A stretch of DNA of 39,801 nucleotides, from positions 1-39,801 of the IMG/VR virus record IMGVR_UViG_3300028607_001332; one strand, written 5' to 3'. Position 1 is the first letter of the stretch. The number at the start of each line of letters is the position of its first letter. The notes beneath the pieces were generated by a model. It had not been told where the DNA came from, did not search any database, and saw only the letters and a program-made list of their open reading frames with translations. Position numbers and translations under genes: made by a program. Shown in pieces: positions 15,962-25,097 of this stretch. The stretch is from a virus.

Positions 15962-18160
15962 TTAAGGCGAAACTTCTGGACATGGATTTCCACATATAAT
16001 CGGATCTCCAGTACCTTCATCACAATCACCAAATGTAGCAAAGGATATAGGAATAAGAACAATACATTTACGTCCTTCTGAATCTGTAGTAGTCTCTGTT
16101 CTATAATAAGCTGTTGATTCTTCTAGTAGTAAATTAGATAAAGTACCAACAGAACCAGTTTCAGGTCCACAAGTTAAAACAGTAATTGCTTTACCTTTAA
16201 GAAGAAGAGAAGGATTTGTGCATACTTCTGAAGGGTCTGATGGATCTTCCCCTGGAACGTACTCAAGATTGAATTCATTATAAGCAGTAGCAGTATCAAA
16301 GTTTGTTCCGCCTAATGGAAAATCAGGTGTAGAATCTCCTGCTGTTGGGAAAGTACAAATAGTTTCAAAATTACCAGTTAATTCATAGTCACAAGTTCCT
16401 GATGAATTAAATGCAGCCCCAGTCATTACACTTTGTTCAGTTAAATCGATTTGATCTTTCCACTCAGGATCTCCACACCACATCATAGAAGTTTTAAATA
16501 ATACATGACCCTCAAGTTTACAATCACCTGACTCTTCGGCAAGTCTAATGAACTTACCGTCTTGTCCTGTACAAAAATCTTCTGGGACTGCTACATGAGT
16601 ACAATGATGCTGAACTGTGACTACATAGAGAATTACTCCTGTAGGAGTTAAATCAATATCGTATCTAACCCAATTTCCAGGAATCTGCGAAGTTCCGCCT
16701 TTACCTGAAGCTCCTGCACGAGTATTGTCTGCTGTAGCAGGTAATTCAATACCCTCACAATATGCTATTTTATCATGAGTTTCTATATCTAATGTTGCTA
16801 CTTTGTCATCAGGACACAAATCTTCAGATAATTGAGCCCATCCAGAAGTGGCTATAGGTTGTGCAAGTATCTTCCAAATATTCTCAAGAAATACTACAGT
16901 TACTACTTCTCCTGAAAAAAGATCTCTTCTACCTTCCTCACCTGGAGTTCCATTACACGCAACAACAGTGCATTCTAACTTTCCGTCACAAGGATTTGTA
17001 CTTTCTGTACTTACTGTACCTTCTGTACTTACTGCGGGAAAGAAATGATTTATAAGAACTACTTGTCCTCCCACACTAAAACAGGGTATATCAACTAATG
17101 GTCTACCTTGACGTGTAAGACCATACGAACCTATGAGTTTAAACTTAGATACACCCTGTTCATCTAAATAGATTACTGCATCAACTACTTCTCCTGGGAA
17201 TAAGAAGAACTTACCAAAATCATCTGTTAAAGTAACAATAACATTAGGAACTTCTTCAAATTTCTCAGTTACTGCGTTCCATTGTAATAGTAAAAAATCT
17301 CCTGTATCATTAGGGTTAAAACATTCTATAGCTTTTACCTTAAAGATAGGATCAGATTCCCCTACCCCTTTTCCTCCTGCTATTATACATAGACCTATTC
17401 CGAGTATAGGTCTAGCGTAGAAGAGATTGTCTTTCTTCAAGACTGTTCCTGTAAGATTAAGAACCTCATCTATCACAAAAGGTATAGCTGGCTCTGCCTT
17501 ATTAGGATCTTTTACTCCAGGATTACTGTCACCTACTTCTTCGTCTTGAACTTCTACTTTACCTCTAAACTTAGGTTGTATATCTTTTACTATTTTAACT
17601 CTTATAAGATGATCATTAGATTTTACAATCCATACTAGTTTCTCATCAGTATCAGGTTCAGCTATTACTACATAACCTGCACGAGTTAAACTAAGTTCTC
17701 CAGTATCTAATGGTCCTATAGGATGACCTATCTTTGGTAATTCATTTTCTACTTTATACCTAATTTGAACTGGTAGCGCACCTATTAATTGGCACCATTC
17801 AGCTTCATTGTTAGCTATAGCTCTATCATAGTTTGTAAAGTAATTAAATCCTGCTGCATGAAAAACAGCTTCAGTACGTACAGGCGGACCCCAAGGGTAG
17901 TTTATAATTAATGACTTATTAGGTGCGACCATAGAGAATGCAGGTATAACTTTACCTGTTCTATTCTCTAGTTGTATACGCTCTCGGAGAGAAGGCAACT
18001 TATTAGCAGTTGCAACTGAGGTAGCAGACTCTGACCCTATTAACCCCGTTATTCTTTTCTTAACACCCCTACGTAAAGCATTAAGTTTACCACGAAACTT
18101 TGGGCCTAAAGGTTCTCCCTTAATAAATGGGGGTATTTCTCTAGGATTGGGATCGGTCAT
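15962..18160 (-). CDS. Large virion (tail tip or minor tail) protein
   Basis: A 732-aa protein starting MTDPNPREIPPFIKGEP. Residues about 70-330 contain ENRTGKVIPAFSMVAPN and beta-rich stretches seen in receptor-side or baseplate hub proteins. The second half is Cys-rich with repeated beta segments (NPCDGKLECTVVACNG, DFCTGQ, CGNPCPE). A short in-frame repeat near 17000-17040 encodes STEGTVSTEST. It follows the tape measure and a 345-aa structural gene (ATGA overlap), which places it at the tail tip. The exact role is inferred from position. Confidence 0.65.
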   Translation of the reverse strand: MTDPNPREIPPFIKGEPLGPKFRGKLNALRRGVKKRITGLIGSESATSVATANKLPSLRERIQLENRTGKVIPAFSMVAPNKSLIINYPWGPPVRTEAVFHAAGFNYFTNYDRAIANNEAEWCQLIGALPVQIRYKVENELPKIGHPIGPLDTGELSLTRAGYVVIAEPDTDEKLVWIVKSNDHLIRVKIVKDIQPKFRGKVEVQDEEVGDSNPGVKDPNKAEPAIPFVIDEVLNLTGTVLKKDNLFYARPILGIGLCIIAGGKGVGESDPIFKVKAIECFNPNDTGDFLLLQWNAVTEKFEEVPNVIVTLTDDFGKFFLFPGEVVDAVIYLDEQGVSKFKLIGSYGLTRQGRPLVDIPCFSVGGQVVLINHFFPAVSTEGTVSTESTNPCDGKLECTVVACNGTPGEEGRRDLFSGEVVTVVFLENIWKILAQPIATSGWAQLSEDLCPDDKVATLDIETHDKIAYCEGIELPATADNTRAGASGKGGTSQIPGNWVRYDIDLTPTGVILYVVTVQHHCTHVAVPEDFCTGQDGKFIRLAEESGDCKLEGHVLFKTSMMWCGDPEWKDQIDLTEQSVMTGAAFNSSGTCDYELTGNFETICTFPTAGDSTPDFPLGGTNFDTATAYNEFNLEYVPGEDPSDPSEVCTNPSLLLKGKAITVLTCGPETGSVGTLSNLLLEESTAYYRTETTTDSEGRKCIVLIPISFATFGDCDEGTGDPIICGNPCPEVSP

Positions 18161-19194
18161 GTCACTGAATTAGGAGTGGCAGCATCTATAAGCCATTGAG
18201 TTTTAATATTGTTATTATATTTAAAAGGTCTATATTCTTTCCAGGGATCTCTAAGATCATATTTTTTAAGCCCAGGTATAGGAACAAGTAATCTATCCCA
18301 ATCCCCATGAAATATATTAGCACCTTCTCCGTAATTTTTAGCTGGACGCCAAAATAAGTTATGAGTATTTATATCTTCTCCTTGAGCATCTCCACCTTCC
18401 TTATAAAGAAACTTTAAAACAACTGAAAATCCTTGTGCTCCAAAGAAATTATGTGGATCAAAATTTTGCATATCAAGAGAAGGACGTAACTCAGGCTCCA
18501 TCATCAAGAGCGTACCTTTTTTAAACGTCTTCCCTAATTGCAAAGAAACATACTCTTCATGATTAACCTTACCTACACATTCTATTAATGTAGATAAATC
18601 AGGAGTTAAAGGAGCAGCATCAGGAAGTGGACTTTTAGGGGCAAGTCCTATAAAATCTCTAGTTAATATAGCAGAGTACAAAGTTGCTATAGGAACTTCC
18701 AACTCTTTAACAAGTCCTTGATCCCAAGTTCCTAAATTTGTTTTCCATTTAAAATCTAATTGAGATTGCGTAATTGCTTCAACATTAAAGTCAATAGATT
18801 CTTGGATATTATAGTGCCTTCCATATTGCACATCAACAAAAGCATTAGTCCTATAATCTAACACCTCTCCATCTGATGCTCTATCTTTTGCTATCTCAGC
18901 CCATGATCTAAATGTTGCAGAAGTAATTCCTATCTTTGACATTGCAGGTGGACCAAGATCACCTAATCCACTACCACCGCCAGGATCAGGCCATACTCGT
19001 GGATTATATCCTGTAGCGGCAAGAGGGGCAAGAGGGCCCCAATTAGAAGTATATAAATCTTGTATTAACTTAAACCTATCCTCCCATACACACATCAATG
19101 TTGCACTTGCAAAGAATCTACCATCACTATCGAACCATTCTCGACGTGTATTATGTACTTCTTGTGCAGGTATAGCAGACCATTTAGCTGCCAT
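18157..19194 (-). CDS. Tail-associated structural protein
   Basis: A 345-aa soluble protein directly after the tape measure gene, where distal tail or baseplate proteins lie in siphoviruses. It starts MAAKWSAIPAQEVHNTRREW with AGG upstream. It is aromatic-rich and has no Cys-pair or enzyme motifs. By position it could be a distal tail protein, but I recognise no family. Confidence 0.55.
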   Translation of the reverse strand: MAAKWSAIPAQEVHNTRREWFDSDGRFFASATLMCVWEDRFKLIQDLYTSNWGPLAPLAATGYNPRVWPDPGGGSGLGDLGPPAMSKIGITSATFRSWAEIAKDRASDGEVLDYRTNAFVDVQYGRHYNIQESIDFNVEAITQSQLDFKWKTNLGTWDQGLVKELEVPIATLYSAILTRDFIGLAPKSPLPDAAPLTPDLSTLIECVGKVNHEEYVSLQLGKTFKKGTLLMMEPELRPSLDMQNFDPHNFFGAQGFSVVLKFLYKEGGDAQGEDINTHNLFWRPAKNYGEGANIFHGDWDRLLVPIPGLKKYDLRDPWKEYRPFKYNNNIKTQWLIDAATPNSVT

Positions 19195-19212
19195 GAGTTA
19201 TGCCTAGTTGAA

Positions 19213-21057
19213 TTATCCTAAATGTCTAAGTGGTACACGAGAATTAACACTTTCAAGGAACTCTCTAAAAGTCTCAGCTTGTTTTTCATTTAATTTAAGA
19301 TCTAGTCTCATTATAGCACTTTGAACGTCTAACGCTCTAATTAAAGGATCTTTACTTGCATCTTTAAGTATACCTTTTTGAATAGTATTACCTATATCCT
19401 CAACAGATTTCATATCAAACTTAGGGGTAAAGATAAAGTTCCTATTCCCAGCGGTTTGATCAGGGGCCCTCATTTTTTCTATCGATCGTGTAAGATTCCT
19501 AATAAAATCATAAAAAGTAACCCTTTGAGTCCCTTCTAACCCTCTTCTATCTTGAAATCCTTGGAATGCTTCCGCAGCATAAGACTCATTTACACTTTTT
19601 TTAAAACTCGCAATTAATTTACTTACTGCTCCTGCGCTCTCTGCTAATGGTCTACCTAAATCAATAAAAGAGCTAGCTGTATTTGCTATATGATCTATCA
19701 TATCATCCCAAGGTAAACTCTCCATAACCTTAAATACTTTAGTTAATTTATCAACTACGGGTGTAAAAGCTTGTTGAGTCTTAACCCCAATTGTTTTTAA
19801 GAACCCTTGAACCTCAAGTTTAAATTTAATTGTTGATCTAGACCAAGCTACTGTTTCTAAATTAGCTTCTTTAGCAGCAGATACTCCTGACTTTAATACT
19901 TTTATAAATCCAGCTAATGCACTAGCTAATAAAGCTAATACAGCTACAGGAGCCCCTAAAGAAAATGCAGAGAAACCTGCACCCATTAAAGTAGCCCCTA
20001 ATTGTGGAGCTATAGGTGCCACTACTGAAGACGCAGCTAACAATGCTGTTGCTGTATTTGTAATGCCTAGAGCTTGTTGTGGAGATATTCTACCCCCTGT
20101 AGCTGTAGTAGTACCACCACCCCTACCACCACTAACTGCTGCTGCACCTGCACCCCCACCACCGAATAATCTACCAAAGAGCCCTGGCTGACGCTGATGT
20201 TGTCTTAAAGCTTCTTGACCTTTCCTCTTATTTGCTTCTGTTCTTTGTTGTTGAGCCCGACTTCTTATATTTTCTAATCTAGATTCATGTTCATCTATTT
20301 GACGTTGTTTAGCTCTACTACCTCTTATCTGTTCTAATTTAGATTTATGTTCATTTATTTGACGTTGTCTTAAAGCTTCTTGTCCTCTTACTATGTTAGC
20401 ATTTGTTCTTTGATCATCTTGTTTTGGTCCTAATACACCTTGCTGTTTTAGTTGTTGTCTTCTAGAAAATTCATCTCTTTTTTTAGCAAACTGAGCTATC
20501 CTCTGTAAAATTGCTTTAGTCTCAGCTTGTATAGCTTTAACTCTTTCTGCTTCTGCTTTAGCTATATTAGTAGCAGCACGAGCAGATTCTCGTGTCTGCA
20601 TCTTACGAATTGCAAGTTCTTGTACTTGAAATGCAATTACATCTTTAGTAGGTAAAGCACCTCCACCTGCTACCGATTGAAATTGACCAAGTTTATTTCT
20701 TATAAGTCCAGATCGTCCTCTTGTAGATCCACCAAAACCAGCTAAAGCTTTTCCAGCAGCAGTTCCACCTAAATTAGAAAATTGAGTTAACTCCCTCTGT
20801 TTAAAACTTAAACCACGAGCAGGTACTTTTCCTCCAGGACCACCAAACATAACTTGACTTAATTTAACCATCTCAGCACGTAGCCGAGATGTATCTGTTA
20901 CAGCTTGCTTAATTCCTAAAGCTCTAGAAAGATCAATTGTCTTAGGATAGAATTGAAATGCTTTTGTTAATGCGGCTCTAGCATCGGTAGAGAGTTTTTG
21001 AATCTCCTTTCTACCTTTACTAGTATCAAATTTTAATTTTAGAAGTATATCAGCCAT
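19213..21057 (-). CDS. Tape measure protein
   Basis: A 614-aa protein. Residues about 150-300 are long charged coiled-coil segments with internal repeats (KQRQIDEHESRLENIR, RQRQINEHKSKLEQIR). A Gly-rich linker follows, then a hydrophobic region at about 330-395 (TALLAASSVVAPIAPQLGA, APVAVLALLASALAGFIKVL) typical of tape measure membrane segments. It lies directly after the G/GT chaperone pair, the standard siphovirus order. At roughly 0.15 nm per residue it implies a tail near 90 nm. No lysozyme or peptidase domain is visible. Confidence 0.85.
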   Translation of the reverse strand: MADILLKLKFDTSKGRKEIQKLSTDARAALTKAFQFYPKTIDLSRALGIKQAVTDTSRLRAEMVKLSQVMFGGPGGKVPARGLSFKQRELTQFSNLGGTAAGKALAGFGGSTRGRSGLIRNKLGQFQSVAGGGALPTKDVIAFQVQELAIRKMQTRESARAATNIAKAEAERVKAIQAETKAILQRIAQFAKKRDEFSRRQQLKQQGVLGPKQDDQRTNANIVRGQEALRQRQINEHKSKLEQIRGSRAKQRQIDEHESRLENIRSRAQQQRTEANKRKGQEALRQHQRQPGLFGRLFGGGGAGAAAVSGGRGGGTTTATGGRISPQQALGITNTATALLAASSVVAPIAPQLGATLMGAGFSAFSLGAPVAVLALLASALAGFIKVLKSGVSAAKEANLETVAWSRSTIKFKLEVQGFLKTIGVKTQQAFTPVVDKLTKVFKVMESLPWDDMIDHIANTASSFIDLGRPLAESAGAVSKLIASFKKSVNESYAAEAFQGFQDRRGLEGTQRVTFYDFIRNLTRSIEKMRAPDQTAGNRNFIFTPKFDMKSVEDIGNTIQKGILKDASKDPLIRALDVQSAIMRLDLKLNEKQAETFREFLESVNSRVPLRHLG

Positions 21058-21059
21058 GA

Positions 21060-21242
21060 TTACTTACTCATCATCCATTCTTGATAAGCTTTCATATCTG
21101 GAAAAGTTTTAGTATTATCTATCACACCACATAATACTAATTGTATAGCAGGTGACATAGAAGCTATTTGTTCGGGGGTAAAATTGTACTTCTCAGCTAA
21201 CCATTGATAACGATTAGCTTTTGTAAACTTACTACCCCTCAC
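21060..21242 (-). CDS. Tail assembly chaperone, T part reached by -1 frameshift
   Basis: A 60-codon frame (RGSKFTKANRYQWLAEKYNF onward) overlapping the end of the upstream gene. It could start at GTG 21242 but is more likely made as the C-terminal part of a G-T fusion: the upstream frame has A AAA AAC (21251-21245 on the minus strand) in the correct phase, and a -1 slip gives K-R-V-R-G-S. Between the tail tube and tape measure genes this matches lambda gpG/gpGT. Such proteins coat the tape measure during tail assembly. Confidence 0.8.
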   Translation of the reverse strand: MRGSKFTKANRYQWLAEKYNFTPEQIASMSPAIQLVLCGVIDNTKTFPDMKAYQEWMMSK

Positions 21243-21751
21243 TCGTTTTTTGATTCATCTTTAACCTCTACCTTAACATCCTTGTCTTTAGTCTCAGATT
21301 CATTAGGATTAAGCTTTGCAAAACCTCTCATTATTTCATTTTGATTCTCTTGATTACGGCAATAAGTAATACACTCTATAAACTTTAAGTCTTTTTGTTT
21401 CTCACGGCACATCATCCATAATATTCTTGCACATCCTTTTGGAGTATTAAGGATACTAGATCCAGTAGATTCATAGATAGAGACTCCAATTGCAGCTCTT
21501 GTTGCTATCTGCATTTCATCTTCATATAGAACTTGTGCTAAAGCAATCTGTTCTTTATCCTCAGATTCTTCAGCTTCTTGAAGACCAAAGCGTAAAGAAT
21601 TTCTCATTATAGAGATAACTTGAGACTGTATCCAAAGATCAAGAGCATCATAATCTTGATCAGAAAATGGTACAGCGAGAAATTCTTTATCCTCCCCCTT
21701 AATATTTAAGGTTAAAGGATACTCAGCATTAGTAAGTAGATGGCTTTCCAT
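21239..21751 (-). CDS. Tail assembly chaperone, G part
   Basis: A 170-aa protein with a charged helical body and a Lys/Asp/Glu-rich C terminus (KDKDVKVEVKDESKNE), located between tail tube and tape measure. The in-frame slippery heptamer A AAA AAC lies two codons before its TGA, allowing a fraction of ribosomes to enter the -1 frame and make a fusion of about 230 aa. Ribosome site GAGGG before ATG 21751. Confidence 0.82.
   Translation of the reverse strand: MESHLLTNAEYPLTLNIKGEDKEFLAVPFSDQDYDALDLWIQSQVISIMRNSLRFGLQEAEESEDKEQIALAQVLYEDEMQIATRAAIGVSIYESTGSSILNTPKGCARILWMMCREKQKDLKFIECITYCRNQENQNEIMRGFAKLNPNESETKDKDVKVEVKDESKNE
21245..21251 (-). promoter_or_regulatory. Programmed -1 frameshift site A AAA AAC
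   Basis: Heptamer AAAAAAC read in the zero frame as TCA AAA AAC GAG TGA. Slipping back one base gives CGA GTG AGG GGT, which continues into the 60-codon downstream frame without a stop. This is the standard signal of lambda-like tail chaperone genes. Confidence 0.85.
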
Positions 21752-21796
21752 GTTACCCTCTAGTTAAGTTTAGGGTTAAGTTACTAAGTAGTTATC

Positions 21797-22702
21797 CTAG
21801 AAAGGATTAGTATCAAGATTAATCTCAGAAGGCCACCACCAAGGATTAGATCCACCATCTTCACCCGGCCTACCAATACGACCACTAGCACCGGTAGCTA
21901 TATTAAAGCCAGTCATAGAGAAATTATTTGTCTGTCCGATAATAGCTCCTGTATCCATATCTACTCTTAAATCAGATACATCAACAAGGTGAGCCCAATA
22001 AAGAGTCCAATAAGTAGTTGCATCTATCCATAATTTTAGAATATTATCTGAGCCTACTTGGGTAGTTAAACAAGCTGCTGTTGTAAGTGCGACATCCGTT
22101 CGATTAGCTTCTTCTGTTACTGAACAAGTAAAGTCAATAATACCTGCTCGTCTTCCAGTTCTACCACTAGTCGAAGAATTAACATAAGAAGGATTAGCTG
22201 CTCTAATGGTTAAAGATGCTGAAACAATATTAGGCCAAACGGTATCAGACACAGTTAAAGTAACTTTAGTTCCACATATAATTTTTGGTACGGGTAAAAC
22301 AGCATCTACTGTTGACCCAGAACCTTCTACTATAATAAGAGGTTCACCAGCAGCAAAAGACATAGCCCAATTAAGAAGTTCACCTGTGGCCCAATTCCAG
22401 TTAATAGTTACTTCTTCACAAATAGCATTAAAAGCTGCTTTGGTAACACCCGCAGTTCCTCTAGCTCCTGTGGCCGGTGCTGTAAATCCAAGGAAGTCGA
22501 AGTATTCTGACGGCATAACTGGGGGCACTCCACCGAATCCTTCGGCGGAGCCCGTGTAATCGTACACACCTTCAGCTCTACCAGTACCGCCAAGCGTGTT
22601 TGAAGCCCGATATTCAGCAGGTGTTGTAACTTCTGACAATACCCAATTTCTTACCGTGTCGTGCGAACCAAGTACACCGTATTTTCCGCTAAAAACTCCA
22701 AT
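21797..22702 (-). CDS. Major tail tube protein, probable ATT start
   Basis: The frame as read from a TTG at 22639 misses the N terminus. Upstream codons continue IGVFSGKYGVLGSHDTVRNW into the known sequence, back to an in-frame TAA just before AGG AGC GCA GTA GCC ATT. AAAGGAG lies 10 bases before ATT 22702-22700, and no ATG, GTG or TTG exists in that interval, so ATT is the only plausible start, giving 301 aa. The protein is beta-rich (ALLPVPKIICGTKVTLTVSD-like strands) and sits just upstream of the chaperone pair, where the tail tube gene belongs. Confidence 0.78.
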   Translation of the reverse strand: MGVFSGKYGVLGSHDTVRNWVLSEVTTPAEYRASNTLGGTGRAEGVYDYTGSAEGFGGVPPVMPSEYFDFLGFTAPATGARGTAGVTKAAFNAICEEVTINWNWATGELLNWAMSFAAGEPLIIVEGSGSTVDAVLPVPKIICGTKVTLTVSDTVWPNIVSASLTIRAANPSYVNSSTSGRTGRRAGIIDFTCSVTEEANRTDVALTTAACLTTQVGSDNILKLWIDATTYWTLYWAHLVDVSDLRVDMDTGAIIGQTNNFSMTGFNIATGASGRIGRPGEDGGSNPWWWPSEINLDTNPF

Positions 22703-22717
22703 GGCTACTGCGCTCCT

Positions 22718-22896
22718 TTAAGATGTCTTCGGAGTTTTGAAGGCAGCTAAAACATGAGGCTTAGTCTCACCATTTAGATACCTTCTCACCTGAGTTTTGC
22801 CTGTCCACTCTAAACAATTACTTTTTGTAGGAATCTCATTAACCCAATTCTAAGAGTAGGTAATACTTCTTTTAACCTATCAGGAGTTTTTATCAT
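22718..22896 (-). pseudogene. 59-aa small gene interrupted by a frameshift
   Basis: ATG 22896 lies one base after the previous stop and encodes MIKTPDRLKEVLPTLR, after which this frame soon ends. The -1 frame continues NWVNEIPTKSNCLEWTGKTQ and ends at TAA 22718, just before the tail tube ribosome site. Joined at CTT AGA the two halves give a single 59-aa protein; the span (179 bases) is one base short of a whole number of codons. Either a 1-base deletion, a sequencing error or an unusual frameshift. Function unknown. Confidence 0.55.
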
Positions 22897-22897
22897 T

Positions 22898-23410
22898 TTA
22901 AGTTTCTAGGTGTGAACCAACAATTGTAGAAGTTGCAAAATGCATCTCAACATAGATCGACCACACAGCAATCCAGCCTTCTACGCCTCTTCGTCTCATG
23001 GCATCTATTTGATTGAAATTAGAGTCATTAAGGTTGCAATTAATAACAAATTGCTGCCCTTCCCATCTTAATGCAGTTAGTCTGTACCGCCATGCCAGCA
23101 TCCCTGTAAAGATCGACCATTCTAGTGGGAAGATTTCTGTATAGCGGTAGTCTCCTGATGATACAACCCAAGAGAAATTTCGTCTAATCATTGAGGTTGA
23201 AGAAGTGTTGCATAAGTTACCACTTATATTTTCTGCCATCAATGCAACTTCTGGATAGTCAGCAGAACTTAAGTTCGTCTTACCTGGGTTTCTATCATTC
23301 TCATTAAACTTAAGTTTATTTCCAGCCTTTACTTCAAATCTCTGATCTTCTTCCATCATTGACCAAAGCTCGTTGTACACTAGCGAAAATGGATCGAGTT
23401 CAGCAGCCAT
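22898..23410 (-). CDS. Tail completion or terminator protein
   Basis: A 170-aa protein beginning MAAELDPFSLVYNELWSMME, with VKAGNKLKF and the phrase SADYPEVALM, typical of phage tail completion/terminator proteins placed just before the tail tube gene. TAATG couples it to the preceding connector gene. It probably caps the tail tube at the head side. Family assignment is from pattern and position. Confidence 0.65.
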   Translation of the reverse strand: MAAELDPFSLVYNELWSMMEEDQRFEVKAGNKLKFNENDRNPGKTNLSSADYPEVALMAENISGNLCNTSSTSMIRRNFSWVVSSGDYRYTEIFPLEWSIFTGMLAWRYRLTALRWEGQQFVINCNLNDSNFNQIDAMRRRGVEGWIAVWSIYVEMHFATSTIVGSHLET

Positions 23411-23991
23411 TATTTTATCTTACTTTGAGCTTCTTTGAACCTCTTTAATATCCAAACAGTAGCTGCTGTTTCCATCTTCTCTAAAGTTCTTTTATTAGGT
23501 TCAACAACTATACGACGAACGGGTATTTCTTTACCTGCTGCGTGTATAGCCGCTATATTCCCTATGGTTCTAGATGTTCTTCTTTTAGTAGGAGGTTCAT
23601 AAGTTGCATTGCCACCAATACCTACTTCAGCACTAAAAGATTCTACGTCAATTACTTTTACTTGTCCGGGTCCACCACCACTTAAGGTAGCACCTAATAG
23701 TTGTAGGGTATCAGCAAGGATACCTCCTTTTGGTTTAGGTCCACCATACTTAACTCTTCTTTTTCTATACTCAATTGTAGCATCAGCTAAAGGTTTCCAT
23801 CGCTGACCTGAGTCTGTTCCACCACCTGTAGATAATGTGTTATGCCTAGCATGAATAGAGATGAAGTAATCTTTAGCCCACCTGTTAAGTAACTCAGTTC
23901 TTTGTGCTGTAGAAGAAGTTACTTTTTGCAAGGCTACTAATCCCGGCATTTTAATGTCTACTGTAGACTTAACAGGTAGTTCTGCTGGCAT
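23410..23991 (-). CDS. Phage virion morphogenesis protein (HK97 gp10 / Mu gpG-like)
   Basis: A 193-aa basic protein. WKPLADATIEYRKRR, then GGILADTLQLLGATL, then IAAIHAAGKEIPVRRIVV follow the order of phage virion morphogenesis and head-tail connector proteins (W-x-P-L-x3-T, ILxDT-x2-L, IHxxG-x3-IPxR). It starts at ATG 23991 with AGGG upstream, just past the capsid terminator. It probably works in head-tail joining or tail completion. Confidence 0.8.
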   Translation of the reverse strand: MPAELPVKSTVDIKMPGLVALQKVTSSTAQRTELLNRWAKDYFISIHARHNTLSTGGGTDSGQRWKPLADATIEYRKRRVKYGGPKPKGGILADTLQLLGATLSGGGPGQVKVIDVESFSAEVGIGGNATYEPPTKRRTSRTIGNIAAIHAAGKEIPVRRIVVEPNKRTLEKMETAATVWILKRFKEAQSKIK

Positions 23992-24000
23992 AGCTAAGCC

Positions 24001-24046
24001 CTAAAAGAAAGGCGTAGTGCAATTAATCCCGAAACTGCACTACGCC
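24001..24046 (-). terminator. Strong intrinsic terminator after the major capsid gene
   Basis: On the minus strand GGCGTAGTGCA (24046-24036) pairs perfectly with TGCACTACGCC (24021-24011), 11 bp with a 14-base loop, followed directly by TTTCTTTTAG (24010-24001). It lies 17 bases after the capsid stop and would set head protein output above that of tail genes. Confidence 0.9.
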
Positions 24047-24062
24047 CGGACGGTGCCATAAG

Positions 24063-25097
24063 TTAAGATTGCGTTCCTCGGATAAGAGCACGAGGACGAG
24101 TAGGAATAATCAGCGGGTTAGATTGAACTTCAATATCAATACCTTTGTCAAACTTCATTCTTTCTTGTTTAACGTAGAAATCCATTCCTTCAGTATTAAC
24201 TGTTTCAATATAATCGGCAGGTGCATCAATCTCTTGGAAGAGTTGAGGAACACCTACCGGGAAGAAACGACATTCAGCTCCTGTAATCCATGAAGTTCCA
24301 CCAAGAGCAGCACGAGAGTTAAAGAAAGTAACTCCCGCATAAGTGAACCCTTCTTGGCCATCAGGTCCAACAAAATAACCTGCACCACCAATTTGAGAAG
24401 TACGGAGCAAACGCCCATCCATCCAACGAGCATAAGCCGATTCAACAGTGGCATGGGTAATAAGATTATCAAACCAAGCATCACCACAAAGTCCAATGAT
24501 CCCACTAAACATAGTCCCGCCTAATGCAGCGTGCATATTGCGGATAACTCCATCTATAATTACTTGTTTAATATCTGTTGTAGCAGTAGTAAATACAAAA
24601 TCTTGAGTTTGTTGAGAAGTACCAAACTCAGTAAAGAAGTTAAAGATTACAGTACCATCTGGATCTGTAGTAACTCCTTCAAGTGCTTTATGACGATGAA
24701 ACTCTTTTGTAGCTTCAATGTCATTACGTAGAGAAACTGCAACATCATTAACTTTTTGAGCTAATGTTTCAACAATACTCTCAGATCCAAACGCACGAAT
24801 ATTTTGAACGTCATCAGCAAGGATACCATCGGTTAAAGCAAGATGGGGAACTGTAAAGTTCCGAGTAATCCTATTAGGTCTATTTTCGGTTTCTGTAACC
24901 GTTCCTCTTGCAGATCTAGGAACAATTGACAACCTACCTTCACGACTTTCAATAACCGCTACGGTAGTAGTAATACCCTTTCGTTGAAAAATACCAAGAT
25001 TTCCTAACCAGTTAGGCTGATAAGGAATTAAGTCAAGTGCAGTAGTTAGTGAGATAACACCAAAACTGTCACTATTAAAAGTGTCAAGAATCGTCAT
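24063..25097 (-). CDS. Major capsid protein (lambda gpE-like)
   Basis: A 344-aa protein of the phage capsid E family. It has TALDLIPYQPNWLGNLGIF, then GITTTVAVIESREGRLSIVP and a GTVTETENRPNRITRNFTVP stretch, all in the order seen in lambda gpE relatives. The E-loop and spine regions follow. The length is normal for the family. GGAG 8 bases before ATG 25097. The gpD-like gene is just upstream and the protease/scaffold before that, the lambda order. A strong terminator follows. Confidence 0.92.
   Translation of the reverse strand: MTILDTFNSDSFGVISLTTALDLIPYQPNWLGNLGIFQRKGITTTVAVIESREGRLSIVPRSARGTVTETENRPNRITRNFTVPHLALTDGILADDVQNIRAFGSESIVETLAQKVNDVAVSLRNDIEATKEFHRHKALEGVTTDPDGTVIFNFFTEFGTSQQTQDFVFTTATTDIKQVIIDGVIRNMHAALGGTMFSGIIGLCGDAWFDNLITHATVESAYARWMDGRLLRTSQIGGAGYFVGPDGQEGFTYAGVTFFNSRAALGGTSWITGAECRFFPVGVPQLFQEIDAPADYIETVNTEGMDFYVKQERMKFDKGIDIEVQSNPLIIPTRPRALIRGTQS

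Noticed and set aside
16980-17040. CRISPR-like or regulatory repeat in the tail protein gene
   Set aside because: The repeated CTGTACTTACTG units are in-frame codons for STEGTVSTES; there are only two copies and no spacers. No CRISPR array is seen anywhere in the window.
22700-22760. HNH endonuclease remnant, because of CLEWTG in the frameshifted small gene
   Set aside because: The phrase resembles the start of some HNH proteins, but the His-Asn-His residues are missing and the frame ends shortly after.
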